The position numbers were made by a program, and so were the translations under genes. This document shows positions 43,775 to 57,148 of a DNA stretch of 64,000 nucleotides, in pieces. The stretch lies in NCBI RefSeq assembly GCF_014841215.1, contig NZ_JACYTR010000020.1, positions 1-64,000 of the forward strand, in the 5' to 3' direction. This DNA comes from Pseudomarimonas arenosa. Its GTDB lineage: Bacteria > Pseudomonadota > Gammaproteobacteria > Xanthomonadales > Xanthomonadaceae. Each line of letters begins with the position of its first letter. The first letter of the stretch is position 1. Under the pieces are notes generated by a model. It ran no database searches. It was not told where the DNA came from and saw only the letters and a program-made list of their open reading frames with translations.

Positions 43775-44626
43775 ATGGCAAAGAAGGCATGGGCGAAATT
43801 TCCTCACGACAACAAGGCATACAGCTACGACGGCGACAAGCTGGCCAAGCATTGGGACGCCCTGCATGCCGGTGACTGCGAACCGTTTCCCGATGAAGTG
43901 CGGGTGGCCAAGCTGCTGAAGCAGAACAGCGCGTTGGGCAAGCCTGCCGATGCGGTCAAACTGGCCGAAAAACTGCAAGCGGCCTGGACCGACTACCATC
44001 GCGGCGAGTTTCAAAAGGCTTTCGAAGCCGGCGAAGCCCTCGGCCCACTCGGTGCCTCGGTGGCCATCAAGGCCGCCGGGATCCACGCCGTGCATCTGCT
44101 GGACGACGAAAAGGAGCAGCTGAAGCGCTGGGAAGCCCTGGTCAAACTGGCCGAACAGGCCATCGAAGCTCTGCCCGAAGAGGCCAACAGCCACTTTCGC
44201 TACGCCTTCGCCCTCGGCCGCTATTCACAAAGCATTTCGATTGCCAAAGCGCTGAGTCAGGGCCTGGCCGGAAAGATCAAGCTTGCACTCGACAAGGTGT
44301 TAAAGCTCGCCCCCAAGCATGCCGAAGCGCATAGCGCACTGGGCCTCTATCACGCCGAAATCATCAACAAGGTCGGCGCCATGATCGGCGGCCTCACCTA
44401 CGGCGCCAAGGCCGCCACCGGCGAGGAACTGCTGGCTAAGGCCGTAAAGCTTACCCCGAAAGCCCCGATTGCCCATGTTGAGCAAGCCAACGGTCTGATC
44501 CTTCTGTACGGCAGCAAACGCGAAGACGATGCCGCCGAAGCGTTCGACAAGGCCGGAAAACTCAAGCCGCTCGACGCCATGGAGAAACTCGACGTTGAGT
44601 TCGCCAAGGCGCAGTTGGAGGAGTGA
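43775..44626 (+). CDS. TPR-like helical protein of unknown function
   Basis: This is a 283-residue cytoplasmic protein with no signal peptide. It is all-helical and Lys/Ala-rich, with repeated pairs of helices such as HRGEFQKAFEAGEALGPLGA, LDKVLKLAPKHAEAHSALGL and LAKAVKLTPKAPIAHVEQAN. The LxLxPKxxxAH pattern indicates TPR repeats, probably protein-protein interaction. I do not recognise the family by name. The gene diverges from the phasin gene and converges on recJ. Confidence 0.7.
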   Translation: MAKKAWAKFPHDNKAYSYDGDKLAKHWDALHAGDCEPFPDEVRVAKLLKQNSALGKPADAVKLAEKLQAAWTDYHRGEFQKAFEAGEALGPLGASVAIKAAGIHAVHLLDDEKEQLKRWEALVKLAEQAIEALPEEANSHFRYAFALGRYSQSISIAKALSQGLAGKIKLALDKVLKLAPKHAEAHSALGLYHAEIINKVGAMIGGLTYGAKAATGEELLAKAVKLTPKAPIAHVEQANGLILLYGSKREDDAAEAFDKAGKLKPLDAMEKLDVEFAKAQLEE

Positions 44627-44642
44627 TCCGGCCCAGCCCCGA

Positions 44643-46367
44643 TCAAAACCGATGCCGGATTAGCAGCTGGATATCGCCTCTCTGGCGGTAGTCATCGGCT
44701 TCCAGCTGATAGAGAAAATGCGCGCGGGGTGGCGGCGCTTCGCCATCCCAGGCGCCAAAGTGGATCGAGCTGAGCTTGACGCCGGTATCAACGCAGCGCA
44801 GCTGCATCTTGAGGTGACGTTGGCCCACCACACGCCATTCCAGCACGTCGAACTCACCGTCGAACTGCGGTTCGGGAAAGCCCTGTCCCCAGGGCCCCAT
44901 GGCGGCGAGTTGCTCGACCAGGGGGCGGCAGAAGTCGGCACGTTCCAGCATGCCATCCGACCATAGCTCGGCGGTGAGCTGTTCAGGCGACAGGGTGCTT
45001 TGCGCGACCTGCTCGAAGGCAGCGGCAAACGCCGGCAAGCGATCACGGGTCATGCTCAGGCCAGCAGCCATCGCATGGCCACCGAACTTATCGATCAACC
45101 CGGGATGGCGCGCATCGATCAGGGCCAAGGCATCGCGCAGATGGAATCCGGGAATCGAGCGGGCCGAACCACGCAGTTGCGGATCATCAGGGTCCTCGCT
45201 GGCAGGCGCAAACGCGACGACCGGACGATGCCAGCGCTCCTTTAGCTTCGACGCCACCAAACCTACTACGCCAGCGTGAAAAGACCGGTCGAACACGCAA
45301 ATCCCGTGGCCGCCCTGCCCTGCAACCGGCACCACCGCTTGTTCCACCACCTCGTCCTCGATCATTGCCGTCTGCAAGTCGCGGCGTTCGGCATTGATGG
45401 CGTGCAGGTTGTGCGCTAGTTCGACGGCTTCATGGCTATCGTCGGTGAGCAGACAGCGGATACCGATGCTCATGTCCTCCAGCCGGCCGGCGGCATTCAC
45501 CCGCGGACCAAGCGCAAAGGCAAAATCGGTGGCGGTCAGGCGCTCGATCTGGCGACCGGAGATATCGATCAGCGCACGGATGCCGGGCGCGCAGAGGCCG
45601 CGCCGAATGCGCGATAGCCCGGCACTGACCAGCACCCGGTTGTTCTGGTCGAGTTGCACCAGATCCGCCACGGTACCCAGGGCCACCAGATCGAGTAGCT
45701 GCGCCAGGTCGGGTTCGCCGCTGGGAAAGTAGCCTGCCTGGCGTAAATCGGCACGCAAGGCCAGCAGCACATAGAACATGACCCCGACGCCGGCCAGGGA
45801 CTTGCTCGGGAACTGATCGCCATCGAGGTTCGGATTGACCATTGCATCGGCTTCGGGCAACTGTTCACCCGGCAGATGATGATCAGTCACCAGTACTCGG
45901 ATGCCGCGAGCCTTGGCTGCGGCCACGCCGGCGATGCTCGACACTCCGTTGTCCACCGTGATCAGCAGATCGGGCAATGGATCCTGAAGTTCAGCAACCA
46001 ACGCTGGCGATAGACCATAGCCATGGCGCATACGATGCGGCACGCGAAAATCGACCGAGTTGGCGCCCAGCATTCTGAGCCCGCGCACGGCCACCGCCGT
46101 GCCGGTGGCGCCATCGCAATCGAAATCGCCCACCACCAGGATCGACCAGCCTTGCTCAATCGCCCGGCGCAGCAAGGCAATGGCTGGATCCAGCCCGAGC
46201 AGGCCCTGCGGGCGCAACAATTGACGCAGGCCGAGTTGCGCATCATGGGCATGCGCCACGCCGCGCGCCTGCAGTACGCGGCGTACTACGGGATGTATTG
46301 AATCTGGCCAGTTGCCCTCGGCAGCGGCCGGACGACGGCGCAAGCGGGCATTGAGAGGGGCGTTCAC
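44643..46367 (-). CDS. recJ: Single-stranded-DNA-specific exonuclease RecJ
   Basis: The 574-residue 5'-3' nuclease acts in RecFOR recombination and mismatch repair. The DHH-family motifs are visible: VVGDFDCDGATGTAVAV, LLITVDNGVSSIAG, LVTDHHLPGEQLPEADAMVN and LALRADLRQAGYFPSGEP onward to NAAGRLEDMSIGIRCLL, with a C-terminal DHHA1 domain containing FGGHAMAAGLSM. The start is taken as GTG at 46367 because it overlaps the preceding stop and fits the family length. It is the last gene of the carAB-greA group. Confidence 0.95.
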   Translation of the reverse strand: MNAPLNARLRRRPAAAEGNWPDSIHPVVRRVLQARGVAHAHDAQLGLRQLLRPQGLLGLDPAIALLRRAIEQGWSILVVGDFDCDGATGTAVAVRGLRMLGANSVDFRVPHRMRHGYGLSPALVAELQDPLPDLLITVDNGVSSIAGVAAAKARGIRVLVTDHHLPGEQLPEADAMVNPNLDGDQFPSKSLAGVGVMFYVLLALRADLRQAGYFPSGEPDLAQLLDLVALGTVADLVQLDQNNRVLVSAGLSRIRRGLCAPGIRALIDISGRQIERLTATDFAFALGPRVNAAGRLEDMSIGIRCLLTDDSHEAVELAHNLHAINAERRDLQTAMIEDEVVEQAVVPVAGQGGHGICVFDRSFHAGVVGLVASKLKERWHRPVVAFAPASEDPDDPQLRGSARSIPGFHLRDALALIDARHPGLIDKFGGHAMAAGLSMTRDRLPAFAAAFEQVAQSTLSPEQLTAELWSDGMLERADFCRPLVEQLAAMGPWGQGFPEPQFDGEFDVLEWRVVGQRHLKMQLRCVDTGVKLSSIHFGAWDGEAPPPRAHFLYQLEADDYRQRGDIQLLIRHRF

Positions 46368-47326
46368 GCCGTGTCGGTGGCCGGCGGGAATCCGCCAACG
46401 GGGCGCCGCCAGAAGCGCCAACGATGGGCATGTCGCCAACGCAGGCGCTGGCCATCGGCGAAGTCGAGAGTGATGCCAGCAGGATGACGCGTGGCCTGCA
46501 AGCGCACCGCCGGCAGCACGGCATCTGCGAGATCCTGCGCGTTGCGCAGATGTTGCAGATCAATCACCGCTCCCGGCGGCCACTGCGCTTCGTCGCCCTT
46601 CAGCGCAGCCAGCTTGGCCAGGCGAGCAAGAGCCAGGCCAAGCTCATCGCGAGTCAGCAAATGACTGTGTACCGACCGCACTGAATCGGGGAGCACGCCT
46701 GCGCCCCAGAACCACAGGCTATTGATGGTCGGCAAACCTGCCTTGGCGCGTTTGGCGTTGACCGGATGCTGATGCAGCACGACCTGGCATTCGTTCCACA
46801 ACTGCCGCCAGCGCGCCGCCTGAGCTCCTTCAGGCAGGTGCGGCAGTACATCTTCGCCCAGGGCCTGGTCCGGAGACGACATCAAGGGCACGACAGCTTC
46901 CACCGCAATTGAACCGTACCAACGATCGGGCTTGGGCGCGGAGAGCAGTACGCCGTGATCGCCCAGGATTGGCCGCAACGGCGCCATCAATGCCTCGGCC
47001 TCAGGCTCGGACAAGCGCAGCGACTCACCAAACGCAAGTAGACGGGCCTGCGGACCGTCGGCGCGCAGGTGCACGGGATCACAGCGCAGCCAGGCGCGAT
47101 GAGCGGCATCGTCGGCATCGAGATGGCGGGTCAAGGGTGCCATGGCAAGACGCCTGGGCAGCACATCGAACACCCGCAACCACTGCTCCTGCCGCCCGAC
47201 CTTGCCGGATTCGAGTCGATCGCATTGACCAAGCCAGTGCGTCAGCGCCTTGCGCGCTGCTGCCGGACCGCGAATCTCGGACCAGGCGGGCAGCAGGAGC
47301 CACGGCGCTTCAACGGCCACACTCAA
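46364..47326 (-). CDS. Conserved protein of the greA-recJ interval (phosphoglycerate mutase-like by annotation habit)
   Basis: This 320-residue protein has no signal peptide. It has [40 protein letters not shown] and [14 protein letters not shown]. Homologues between greA and recJ in Xanthomonas and relatives have, as I recall, been annotated as regulatory phosphoglycerate-mutase-like proteins; I see no alkaline-phosphatase-type metal ligand pattern that would support enzyme activity. It overlaps both neighbours by four bases, so greA, this gene and recJ are co-translated. Function unknown. Confidence 0.75.
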   Translation of the reverse strand: MSVAVEAPWLLLPAWSEIRGPAAARKALTHWLGQCDRLESGKVGRQEQWLRVFDVLPRRLAMAPLTRHLDADDAAHRAWLRCDPVHLRADGPQARLLAFGESLRLSEPEAEALMAPLRPILGDHGVLLSAPKPDRWYGSIAVEAVVPLMSSPDQALGEDVLPHLPEGAQAARWRQLWNECQVVLHQHPVNAKRAKAGLPTINSLWFWGAGVLPDSVRSVHSHLLTRDELGLALARLAKLAALKGDEAQWPPGAVIDLQHLRNAQDLADAVLPAVRLQATRHPAGITLDFADGQRLRWRHAHRWRFWRRPVGGFPPATDTA

Positions 47327-47799
47327 TCCTCGTAGCGCACACCGACGATTTCGTAGCTCCGCGGGCCGCTCGGCGCCTGAATGGTGACCTGATCGCCCTC
47401 GTGCTTGCCGATCAGCGCGCGCGCGATCGGCGCGCTAACCGAGATCAAGCCCAACTTGATGTCAGCCTCCAGATCCCCAACGATCTGGTAGGTGACTTCG
47501 TCGCCAGAGTCGTCTTCCGCCAGATCGATGATGGCACCGAATACAATGCGACTACCGGCATTTAGCTTGGACACATCGATGATCTGCGCGTTGGATAGCG
47601 CCGACTCCAATTCCTTGATCCGCCCTTCGATAAAGCCTTGCTGCTCGCGTGCAGCGTGATACTCGGCGTTTTCCTTCAGATCGCCATGGGCGCGGGCTTC
47701 GGCGATGGCTTCGATCACCTGCGGCCGCTTGACCGACTTCAAATGCTCAAGTTCTTCGCGCAGCTTCTTCGAGCCACGCAAGGTAAGGGGTGCTCTCAT
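47323..47799 (-). CDS. greA: Transcription elongation factor GreA
   Basis: The 158-residue factor rescues backtracked RNA polymerase by stimulating transcript cleavage. It has the N-terminal coiled coil ([19 protein letters not shown], with [20 protein letters not shown] at the tip bearing the acidic pair) and the FKBP-like C-terminal domain ending with [20 protein letters not shown]. Length is normal. It follows carB after a terminator and overlaps the next gene by four bases. Confidence 0.97.
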   Translation of the reverse strand: MRAPLTLRGSKKLREELEHLKSVKRPQVIEAIAEARAHGDLKENAEYHAAREQQGFIEGRIKELESALSNAQIIDVSKLNAGSRIVFGAIIDLAEDDSGDEVTYQIVGDLEADIKLGLISVSAPIARALIGKHEGDQVTIQAPSGPRSYEIVGVRYED

Positions 47800-47814
47800 T
47801 GTGGGTCCTCACAA

Positions 47815-47842
47815 ACAGCAAAAGCGGACCCCCGTCCGCTTT
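47815..47842 (-). terminator. Terminator between carB and greA
   Basis: AAAGCGGAC-CCCC-GTCCGCTTT forms a nine-base stem; on the minus strand the 3' arm ends in CTTTTGCTGTTTG. It likely ends or reduces carAB transcription before greA. Confidence 0.75.
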
Positions 47843-47860
47843 CGCATTCAAGACTGTGGC

Positions 47861-51097
<3,237 letters not shown>

Positions 51098-51169
51098 GGC
51101 TATTCGACTTCTTTAAACTGTTAGTTATGTGTTTGATGGCGTGACCACGCCGGACAGCAAATGCGAAGC

Positions 51170-52300
51170 TCAGAGCTTCGCAACGTGCATCGACTTGATG
51201 AAACGATCAAACACCGGCCCCACATCATGCGGCCCGGGACTTGCCTCAGGATGACCCTGGAAGCTGTAGGCCGGCACGTCGGTGAGGGCGATACCCTGCA
51301 GCGAACCGTCGAACAAGGAGCGATGTGTGGCGCGCACATTGGTCGGCAGCGAATTCTCATCAACGGCAAAGCCGTGATTCTGCGATGAGATCATCACCCG
51401 TCCGGTCTCGATATCGATGACCGGGTGGTTGGCACCATGATGGCCAAACTTCATCTTCACCGTCTGCGCGCCGGCTGCCAGCCCCAGCAGCTGATGCCCC
51501 AGGCAGATGCCGAACAGTGGAATCTTGCGTTCGAGAAACTCACGGATGGCAGCGATCGCATAGTCGCAAGGCGCCGGATCACCCGGGCCGTTCGACAGAA
51601 AAATGCCATCGGGCTGCAGGGCCATGGCGTCAGCGGCGCTGGTCTTGGCCGGCACCACGGTGATCTTGCAACCGCGATCGGCCAACATGCGCAGGATATT
51701 CTGCTTAACACCGAAGTCGTAGGCGACCACGTGATACAGACCTTGCGACTCGAGCTGCTCACCGCTGTCGAGATCAAGGCTGCCGCGGGTCCAGGGATAG
51801 GACGCCTTGACCGTCACTTCCTTGGCGAGATCCATGCCGACCAGACCGGGAAAGCCGCGTGCCGCCAGCACAGCCGCCTCAGCGCTGGCCTCAGGCCCTG
51901 CCATCAGCGCACCGTTCTGCGCACCGCGGTCACGCAGGATGCGGGTCAGCTTTCGAGTGTCGATCTCGGCGATGGCGGGAATTCCGCGTGCTTCGAGCCA
52001 GGCCGGCAGTTCCGATTCCGAGCGCCAGGAGGATGCTGGCGTCGGCAGTTCGCGCACAATCAACCCGGACACATGCGAAGCGACGGATTCATCATCCAGC
52101 GCGGTGCAGCCGGTGTTGCCGATGTGCGGGTAGGTCAAGGTGACCAGCTGACGTGCGTAGGAGGGATCGGTGAGGATCTCCTGATACCCGGTCATGGCGG
52201 TGTTGAAAACGACTTCTCCGGCACGAAGCACGGGTGCGCCAAACGACAGGCCTTCGAACACGGTGCCGTCGGCCAGGGCAAGATAAGCTGGATGGTTCAT
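51170..52300 (-). CDS. carA: Carbamoyl-phosphate synthase, small subunit
   Basis: The 376-residue glutaminase subunit delivers ammonia to CarB. The N-terminal domain has [20 protein letters not shown] and [20 protein letters not shown]. The triad-type glutamine amidotransferase domain has the nucleophile in [15 protein letters not shown] and the His-Glu in [10 protein letters not shown]. It heads the carAB-greA-recJ cluster and is preceded by a recognisable promoter and a leader of roughly 120 bases. Confidence 0.98.
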   Translation of the reverse strand: MNHPAYLALADGTVFEGLSFGAPVLRAGEVVFNTAMTGYQEILTDPSYARQLVTLTYPHIGNTGCTALDDESVASHVSGLIVRELPTPASSWRSESELPAWLEARGIPAIAEIDTRKLTRILRDRGAQNGALMAGPEASAEAAVLAARGFPGLVGMDLAKEVTVKASYPWTRGSLDLDSGEQLESQGLYHVVAYDFGVKQNILRMLADRGCKITVVPAKTSAADAMALQPDGIFLSNGPGDPAPCDYAIAAIREFLERKIPLFGICLGHQLLGLAAGAQTVKMKFGHHGANHPVIDIETGRVMISSQNHGFAVDENSLPTNVRATHRSLFDGSLQGIALTDVPAYSFQGHPEASPGPHDVGPVFDRFIKSMHVAKL

Positions 52301-52429
52301 CGCATCGCCTGGTTAGGTGGGTGACCCCGACGAGCCGTGCAGCGAAGCGCAGCGCGCGACTCGCAGTGCAGCGACGGACAGTGCAACGCGTCCGTTGAGC
52401 TATTCAGATCGGGGGTCAGGCGAGCGGGA

Positions 52430-52459
52430 ATGATACAAGTTGGCGCCCTCTCCTGTCAC
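52430..52459 (-). promoter_or_regulatory. Candidate carA promoter
   Basis: On the minus strand GTGACA (52454-52459) and TATCAT (52430-52435) are separated by 18 bases. Transcription would begin near 52423, giving an untranslated leader of about 120 bases with possible hairpins. No arginine or pyrimidine operator can be assigned by eye. Confidence 0.4.
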
Positions 52460-52493
52460 GAAATTTACGCCGCCGATTCAGCTTTCAGGCAAA

Positions 52494-52519
52494 TGAAAAG
52501 GGCCGCAACCGCGGCCCTT
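52494..52519 (-). terminator. Terminator of the SUMF1 lipoprotein gene
   Basis: AAGGGCCGC-AACC-GCGGCCCTT is a nine-base stem; the minus strand continues TTTTCATTT. It lies 25 bases after the SUMF1 gene stop. Confidence 0.88.
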
Positions 52520-52544
52520 CACACGAAGCGATCACTCCGCTCGA

Positions 52545-54434
52545 CTACATGTCGCGAGCTACGCGGAAGCCCAGACGCGGATTGGTATAGCTGGCGCCAG
52601 CGGTCAGACGCACCGCTGAACGCACCTGATCCGGGGCGCTGGCCCAGGATGCGCCACGAATGACCCGGCGGTTGCAGCCCTCATTCACCCAGGCAGCGCC
52701 GTCAGTCGGAGCGCGCTGGTAATTCTCGTGCCAGCAGTCTTCGACCCATTCCGAGACATTGCCCACCATGTCGTAGAGACCGAAACGGTTGGCCTCGAAG
52801 GTGCGAACCGGCGCTGGGCCCCAATGGCCATCGTCATAGTTGTCGAAGGCATTGACCCATTTGCGGCCGGTGGCCGAGCGATCGTCTTCACCGGTCAGGT
52901 TGCCGACGACGCGATCGGGCTCATCATTGCCCCAGGGATACATGCTGCTCGATCCGGCGCGCTGCGCGTACTCGTACTCGGATTCCGACGGCAGCCGATA
53001 GGACTTGCCGGTTTCCTTCGCCAGCCAATCGACATAGGCCTTGGCGTCGGTCCAGGAAATGTGCACCACCGGCAAGTTGCCGCCCGCCGGGTTACCCGAG
53101 TGATTCATTTTCCAATCGACGCCTTGTCGCTCCGACATGGCGCCGGTGCGTTCGTCGTACACCGTCGAACTGCCGCTGGTGGTCGAGGTCGGCGTGTAGC
53201 CGGTCGCATTCACGAAGGCACGGAACTGATCGATGGTCATTTCGGTGCGGGCCAGTGCGAATGGACGAGCGATCGTTACCCGGCGCTGCGGACCCTCGTT
53301 GCTCTTGCGATCGCGCTCATTGTCCGGCGAGCCCTGCATGAAGTTGCCGGCGGGAATGACCACCATCTCAGGGCCGCGGCCACCGCTGCTCATGGCATCG
53401 CTGAAACCTTGGCCTGGCTTCAGAGTCAGGGCATCACGCGCTGATTGCAGCTTGCGGCGCAAATCCTCCAGACCACGTGCCTGAGCCGACACCGCTTCGA
53501 TCTGGGCGATCAACTGGGCGGCGCGATCGAAATCCTTGGCGTCAATGGCCGCATTGGCTTCGGCAACCAGCGGCGCTGTGACCTCGCCACGCAGCTCAAC
53601 CACGCGTGCGCTGGCGTTCTGCACGGCGCTTGACCCAGGGTTGACCTTGCCGGCATCGGCCAGGAAGGTCTGAGCGCGCTCATAGTCGCCGCCTTCAGCG
53701 GCCTTGACCGCCTGGTCGATCAGACCGCGTTCGAGATTGGCAATGCCCTGCTCCGCCGCCACATTGCCCGGGTTGGTGCGCAGGATCTCGCGATAGATCG
53801 CCAGCGCGTTGTCGCCGGCGGGCTCAACCGTGCGGCCGGAAGCAGCCAGACGCTCGGCCTGACCGATCAGCAGACCGATTTCACGTCCTGCGTCGACTTT
53901 CGCCTTGAACGCCTGCACCGCCGGATCGTCCGGCCGCAGCCTGGAGACCACCTGGGCCAAGCGAGTCGCTTCGTTGAAACGTGCCTGCACCAGCACTTGC
54001 TCGCCGCGCTCGACCAGCGTTGCCACCACCTTGTCGACGCCAGCCTTGGCTTCGGCATTGTCAGGTTCGCGCTCCAGCACCGAGAGATACAACGACAAGG
54101 CGTTGTTCTCGCCCTGCTCCAATCGTCCGGCACGCTCGGCATCGCCTGCACGACGCAGGATGTCGGCACTGCTTTCGCCCGGCGTGGCAACCAGTTCGGG
54201 CACCCATTCGTCCTGTTGCGATGTGGAGTCCATCAGGCGCTTGCGCAGATCGCGGGTGCGTCCCTCTTCCGCCGGCGGAGTGGCGCTGGCATCGGATGGC
54301 GTGTCGGTTGCAGCTGGCGTTTCCGCCGCCGCCTGGTCGGCCTGCTCTGCAGGTTTCTCATCACTGCCGCAGGCGGTGAGCAACGACGCCGCGATGGCGC
54401 TGGCCAACAACCCCTTGATTACCGAATTACGCAC
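52545..54434 (-). CDS. Lipoprotein with TPR-like region and SUMF1 domain
   Basis: From the GTG at 54434, directly behind AGGAGGAAGT, the product has 629 residues. It has a lipoprotein signal (LLASAIAASLLTACGS, Cys after LTA), an acidic Ala/Pro/Thr linker, a helical repeat region (about 100-330, with SLYLSVLEREPDNAEAKAGV) and a C-terminal SUMF1/FGE-sulfatase domain (about 365-629) with MVVIPAGNFMQGSPDNERDR, NVSEWVEDCW and RRVIRGASWASAPDQVRSAV. The catalytic cysteines of formylglycine-generating enzymes are not present in the RLTAGASY segment, so it is probably a binding rather than oxidising domain. An upstream ATG lies outside the ribosome binding site and was not used. Confidence 0.88.
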   Translation of the reverse strand: MRNSVIKGLLASAIAASLLTACGSDEKPAEQADQAAAETPAATDTPSDASATPPAEEGRTRDLRKRLMDSTSQQDEWVPELVATPGESSADILRRAGDAERAGRLEQGENNALSLYLSVLEREPDNAEAKAGVDKVVATLVERGEQVLVQARFNEATRLAQVVSRLRPDDPAVQAFKAKVDAGREIGLLIGQAERLAASGRTVEPAGDNALAIYREILRTNPGNVAAEQGIANLERGLIDQAVKAAEGGDYERAQTFLADAGKVNPGSSAVQNASARVVELRGEVTAPLVAEANAAIDAKDFDRAAQLIAQIEAVSAQARGLEDLRRKLQSARDALTLKPGQGFSDAMSSGGRGPEMVVIPAGNFMQGSPDNERDRKSNEGPQRRVTIARPFALARTEMTIDQFRAFVNATGYTPTSTTSGSSTVYDERTGAMSERQGVDWKMNHSGNPAGGNLPVVHISWTDAKAYVDWLAKETGKSYRLPSESEYEYAQRAGSSSMYPWGNDEPDRVVGNLTGEDDRSATGRKWVNAFDNYDDGHWGPAPVRTFEANRFGLYDMVGNVSEWVEDCWHENYQRAPTDGAAWVNEGCNRRVIRGASWASAPDQVRSAVRLTAGASYTNPRLGFRVARDM

Positions 54435-54566
54435 ACTTCCTCCTGCGCCTGGGCGCCGGTTATGGTTAAAACGTCCGGATACACCGCCATGCATAGCGTG
54501 GCGAAGCACGAGGCCAAGTTAGGCCATCCCTTGCCCCCACGCAACCTGAATGACACATTAGGCCAA

Positions 54567-55658
54567 ATGTATCGCATTCTAGATTCCACCGACGGTATCC
54601 AATCCCAGTTTCAGCACTGGCCCGATGCGGGCTCGTTGATGTGCGATTGCGAGTTTGTGCGCGAACGCACCTACTGGCCGCAACTCGGATTGCTGCAGCT
54701 GGGCGTGGATCAACAGGCTTTGTTGATTGATCCTACCGGTCTCGATCGGGAATGCGCTCCGTTAAAGGAACGCCTGCAAGGCTCGCTGATCGTCATGCAT
54801 GCGCCAGGTGAAGATCTCGAGTGTTTGCGCCACCGGTTTGGATGGTTGCCGCGGCAACTGTTCGATACACAGTTGGCGGCAGCGTACGCAGGTTTTGGCA
54901 GCGGGCTGGGCTACCGCGCCCTGGTTCAGCAATTCTGCGGCATCGAACTGGACAAGGGAGAAACGCGCTCCGACTGGCTGGCGCGGCCATTGTCGGAGTC
55001 GCAGCTGCGTTACGCAGCCGAAGACGTGCTGCACTTACCAAAGGTATTCGAAACACTGCAAACGCGACTTGAGCAGCTCGGGTTTCGTGCCTGGTTCGAT
55101 GAGGATTGCCAGGATGCACTGCGGCGCGCCGAAGAAAGCTACAACCAGATCGATATCCAGCTTGAGGCAAAATCCTGCTATCGCCTCGATGCCATGTCGA
55201 TCGCGCGCTGGCGCAAGATTCTGCATTGGCGGGAAGTGGAGGGCCGATTGCGCGATCGCCCCAAGGGCTGGATTCTGGACAATGAAGCAACGCGGCAGTT
55301 GGCCCAATCCCGACCGGGTGAGCGCGCCGCTCACGACAAGGTCATCGCTTCGGCCCGTCGCGCCTCGCGCAGCGCTGCCGAGGCACTTTGGCAGGCGCTG
55401 GACGGTGTGCAACCCAACACTGAAGACACGCGACTGGAAGCGGCCGGCAATGCCAAGCAAGATCGCCAGCAGCTGAAGCGACTGCAGGATGCGGTGGCCG
55501 CCGAGGCTGAATCCTTGCAATTGCCAGCCGGCCTGCTGATGTCGCGCAAGAAGCTCGAGGCATTGCTCGATCGCGGCGCCTGGCCGGAGGACATTGGCGG
55601 CTGGCGGCGCCAGCAATTGCAGCCCGTGCTGTTGCCGTTACTGAACGATGCCGGCTGA
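54567..55658 (+). CDS. rnd: Ribonuclease D
   Basis: The 363-residue 3'-5' exoribonuclease trims tRNA and other stable RNA. The DEDDy core is visible: MCDCEFVRERTYWPQLGLLQ (Asp-Cys-Glu), VMHAPGEDLECLRHRFGWLP, and TRSDWLARPLSESQLRYAAEDVLHL with the Tyr-Asp pair. An HRDC domain with ARWRKILHWREVEGRLRD follows. The open frame runs 190 codons further upstream across the SUMF1 gene on the other strand; the ATG at 54567 gives the family start. A tRNA-Pro gene lies 50 bases downstream. Confidence 0.94.
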   Translation: MYRILDSTDGIQSQFQHWPDAGSLMCDCEFVRERTYWPQLGLLQLGVDQQALLIDPTGLDRECAPLKERLQGSLIVMHAPGEDLECLRHRFGWLPRQLFDTQLAAAYAGFGSGLGYRALVQQFCGIELDKGETRSDWLARPLSESQLRYAAEDVLHLPKVFETLQTRLEQLGFRAWFDEDCQDALRRAEESYNQIDIQLEAKSCYRLDAMSIARWRKILHWREVEGRLRDRPKGWILDNEATRQLAQSRPGERAAHDKVIASARRASRSAAEALWQALDGVQPNTEDTRLEAAGNAKQDRQQLKRLQDAVAAEAESLQLPAGLLMSRKKLEALLDRGAWPEDIGGWRRQQLQPVLLPLLNDAG

Positions 55659-55709
55659 AAAAAGCAGTTGCAGGCCGAGGCAAAGCTCATTAAGATGCGC
55701 GGCTCACCT

Positions 55710-55786
55710 CGGGGTGTAGCTCAGCCTGGTAGAGCGCTACGTTCGGGACGTAGAAGTCGCAGGTTCAAATCCTGTCTCCCCGACCA
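55710..55786 (+). tRNA. tRNA-Pro (anticodon CGG)
   Basis: The gene starts CGGGGTGTAGCTCAGCCTGG, has anticodon arm CTACG-TTCGGGA-CGTAG, T-loop GTTCAAATCC and ends CTCCCCGACCA with CCA encoded. CGG reads CCG proline codons. The acceptor stem shows one T-T mismatch at the sixth pair, otherwise the cloverleaf is complete. Confidence 0.95.
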
Positions 55787-55792
55787 AAACAA

Positions 55793-55818
55793 AGAAGGCC
55801 GCCCTTGGGCGGCCTTCT
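55793..55818. terminator. Bidirectional hairpin between tRNA-Pro and argH
   Basis: AGAAGGCCGCCC-TT-GGGCGGCCTTCT is a perfect twelve-base palindrome placed between the convergent tRNA-Pro and argH genes. T-runs on both sides are short, so termination may be only moderate. Confidence 0.75.
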
Positions 55819-55840
55819 GCTTTGTGCAACGGCGAATGCC

Positions 55841-57148
55841 TCAGCGCTGCAACCTTGCCAAGCGTTCGTGCAAGCGCTCCAACGCAGGCTGACCGGCTGC
55901 TCCCAACGATTGTCGAATACCCAGGCTCTGTTCCGGGCTGGGCAGCACGGCCGTGGCATCGATCTTCGCGGCTCGCTTGTAGGCTTCCCGAAACGGCACT
56001 CCGGCCTGGGCCAGGTCCATCGCCCGATCGGTGGCATACATGCCGGCATCGATCGCTGCGCGCATCCTGGCCTCGTCCCAGACCAAGTCACGCACCGGTC
56101 CGGCCAGCAATGCCAGCGCGTCCAGGCCGTGGGAAAAGGCGCGCAGCAGCGGGCCCTTACTGAACTGCAAGTCGCGGTGATAGCCGGAAGGCAGACTCAA
56201 TAGGCTTTCGATCTCATTGCGCGCCCCGACCACCACCGCATAGCTGGCACGCAGCAGTTCAATCAGATCGGGATTGCGTTTGTTTGGCATCAGCGAACTG
56301 CCGGTGGTGTACTGCGCAGGCAGAGAGCAGAAGCCAAACTCGGCGCTAAGGAAGAGGCTGAGATCCCAGGCAATACGACGCACATCGAGCAGGCTCTGCG
56401 CCAGGGCGGACAACGCTTGCAACTCGAACTTGCCGCGCGAGATCTGCGCATAGGTGGCACTGATCTGCAGGCGCTGGAAGCCGAGCCGCTCGGTGGTGAA
56501 GTCACGATCCAGCGGCAGATTGACCCCGAAGCCAGATGCCGAACCCAGCGGATTGGCGTCCAGCCAAACGCCGGTCGATTGAGCCAGGCCGGCATTGTCG
56601 ATCAACGACTCCGCCCAGCCCGCCCACCACATGCCGGCCGAGGAGACCATGGCCCGCTGCAAATGGGTGTAGCCCGGCAATGGCAGCATCATCTCGGCCT
56701 CGGCGCGCTGCAGGGCAATCGACGCCAGTTCGACATTCAGTCCAAACAAGCTGTTCATCTGCTCGCGTAGCCACAGCCGAGTGGCGACCAGTACCTGATC
56801 ATTCCGGCTGCGCCCGGTATGGATCTTGCGGCCGGTATCGCCAAGCTTGTCGATCAGCACCGCCTCAATCGCGCTGTGACCATCTTCGAAACGTTCATCA
56901 AGCACGAATTCGCCGCCCTTCACCGCTGCCGCCAGCTGATCGAGCTCTCGACACAGGTCGGCGCATTCGTCGGCGCTGAGTATGCCTACCCGCTCCAGAC
57001 CTTCGGCATGGGCACGACTGGCGCGAATGTCATATGGCAGCAACTGACGGTCGAGCAGCACGTCTTCGCCGGCCAGAAAGCGCTGGATGCGCGCATCGAC
57101 CGCCACGCCGCTCTTGCCCCACAACAGATCCTTGGGCGCGTCGCTCAT
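55841..57148 (-). CDS. argH: Argininosuccinate lyase
   Basis: The 435-residue enzyme splits argininosuccinate into arginine and fumarate, the last step of the pathway. The fumarase-superfamily signature is [20 protein letters not shown]; other marks are [17 protein letters not shown] and [14 protein letters not shown]. The ATG at 57148 overlaps the argC stop and gives [14 protein letters not shown], the family start; an ATG 27 bases upstream is less likely. It is the last gene of the arginine operon. Confidence 0.96.
   Translation of the reverse strand: MSDAPKDLLWGKSGVAVDARIQRFLAGEDVLLDRQLLPYDIRASRAHAEGLERVGILSADECADLCRELDQLAAAVKGGEFVLDERFEDGHSAIEAVLIDKLGDTGRKIHTGRSRNDQVLVATRLWLREQMNSLFGLNVELASIALQRAEAEMMLPLPGYTHLQRAMVSSAGMWWAGWAESLIDNAGLAQSTGVWLDANPLGSASGFGVNLPLDRDFTTERLGFQRLQISATYAQISRGKFELQALSALAQSLLDVRRIAWDLSLFLSAEFGFCSLPAQYTTGSSLMPNKRNPDLIELLRASYAVVVGARNEIESLLSLPSGYHRDLQFSKGPLLRAFSHGLDALALLAGPVRDLVWDEARMRAAIDAGMYATDRAMDLAQAGVPFREAYKRAAKIDATAVLPSPEQSLGIRQSLGAAGQPALERLHERLARLQR

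Noticed and set aside
53997-54566. 190-codon N-terminal extension of ribonuclease D
   Set aside because: It is antisense to the SUMF1 lipoprotein gene and not related to RNase D; the ATG at 54567 gives the normal family start.
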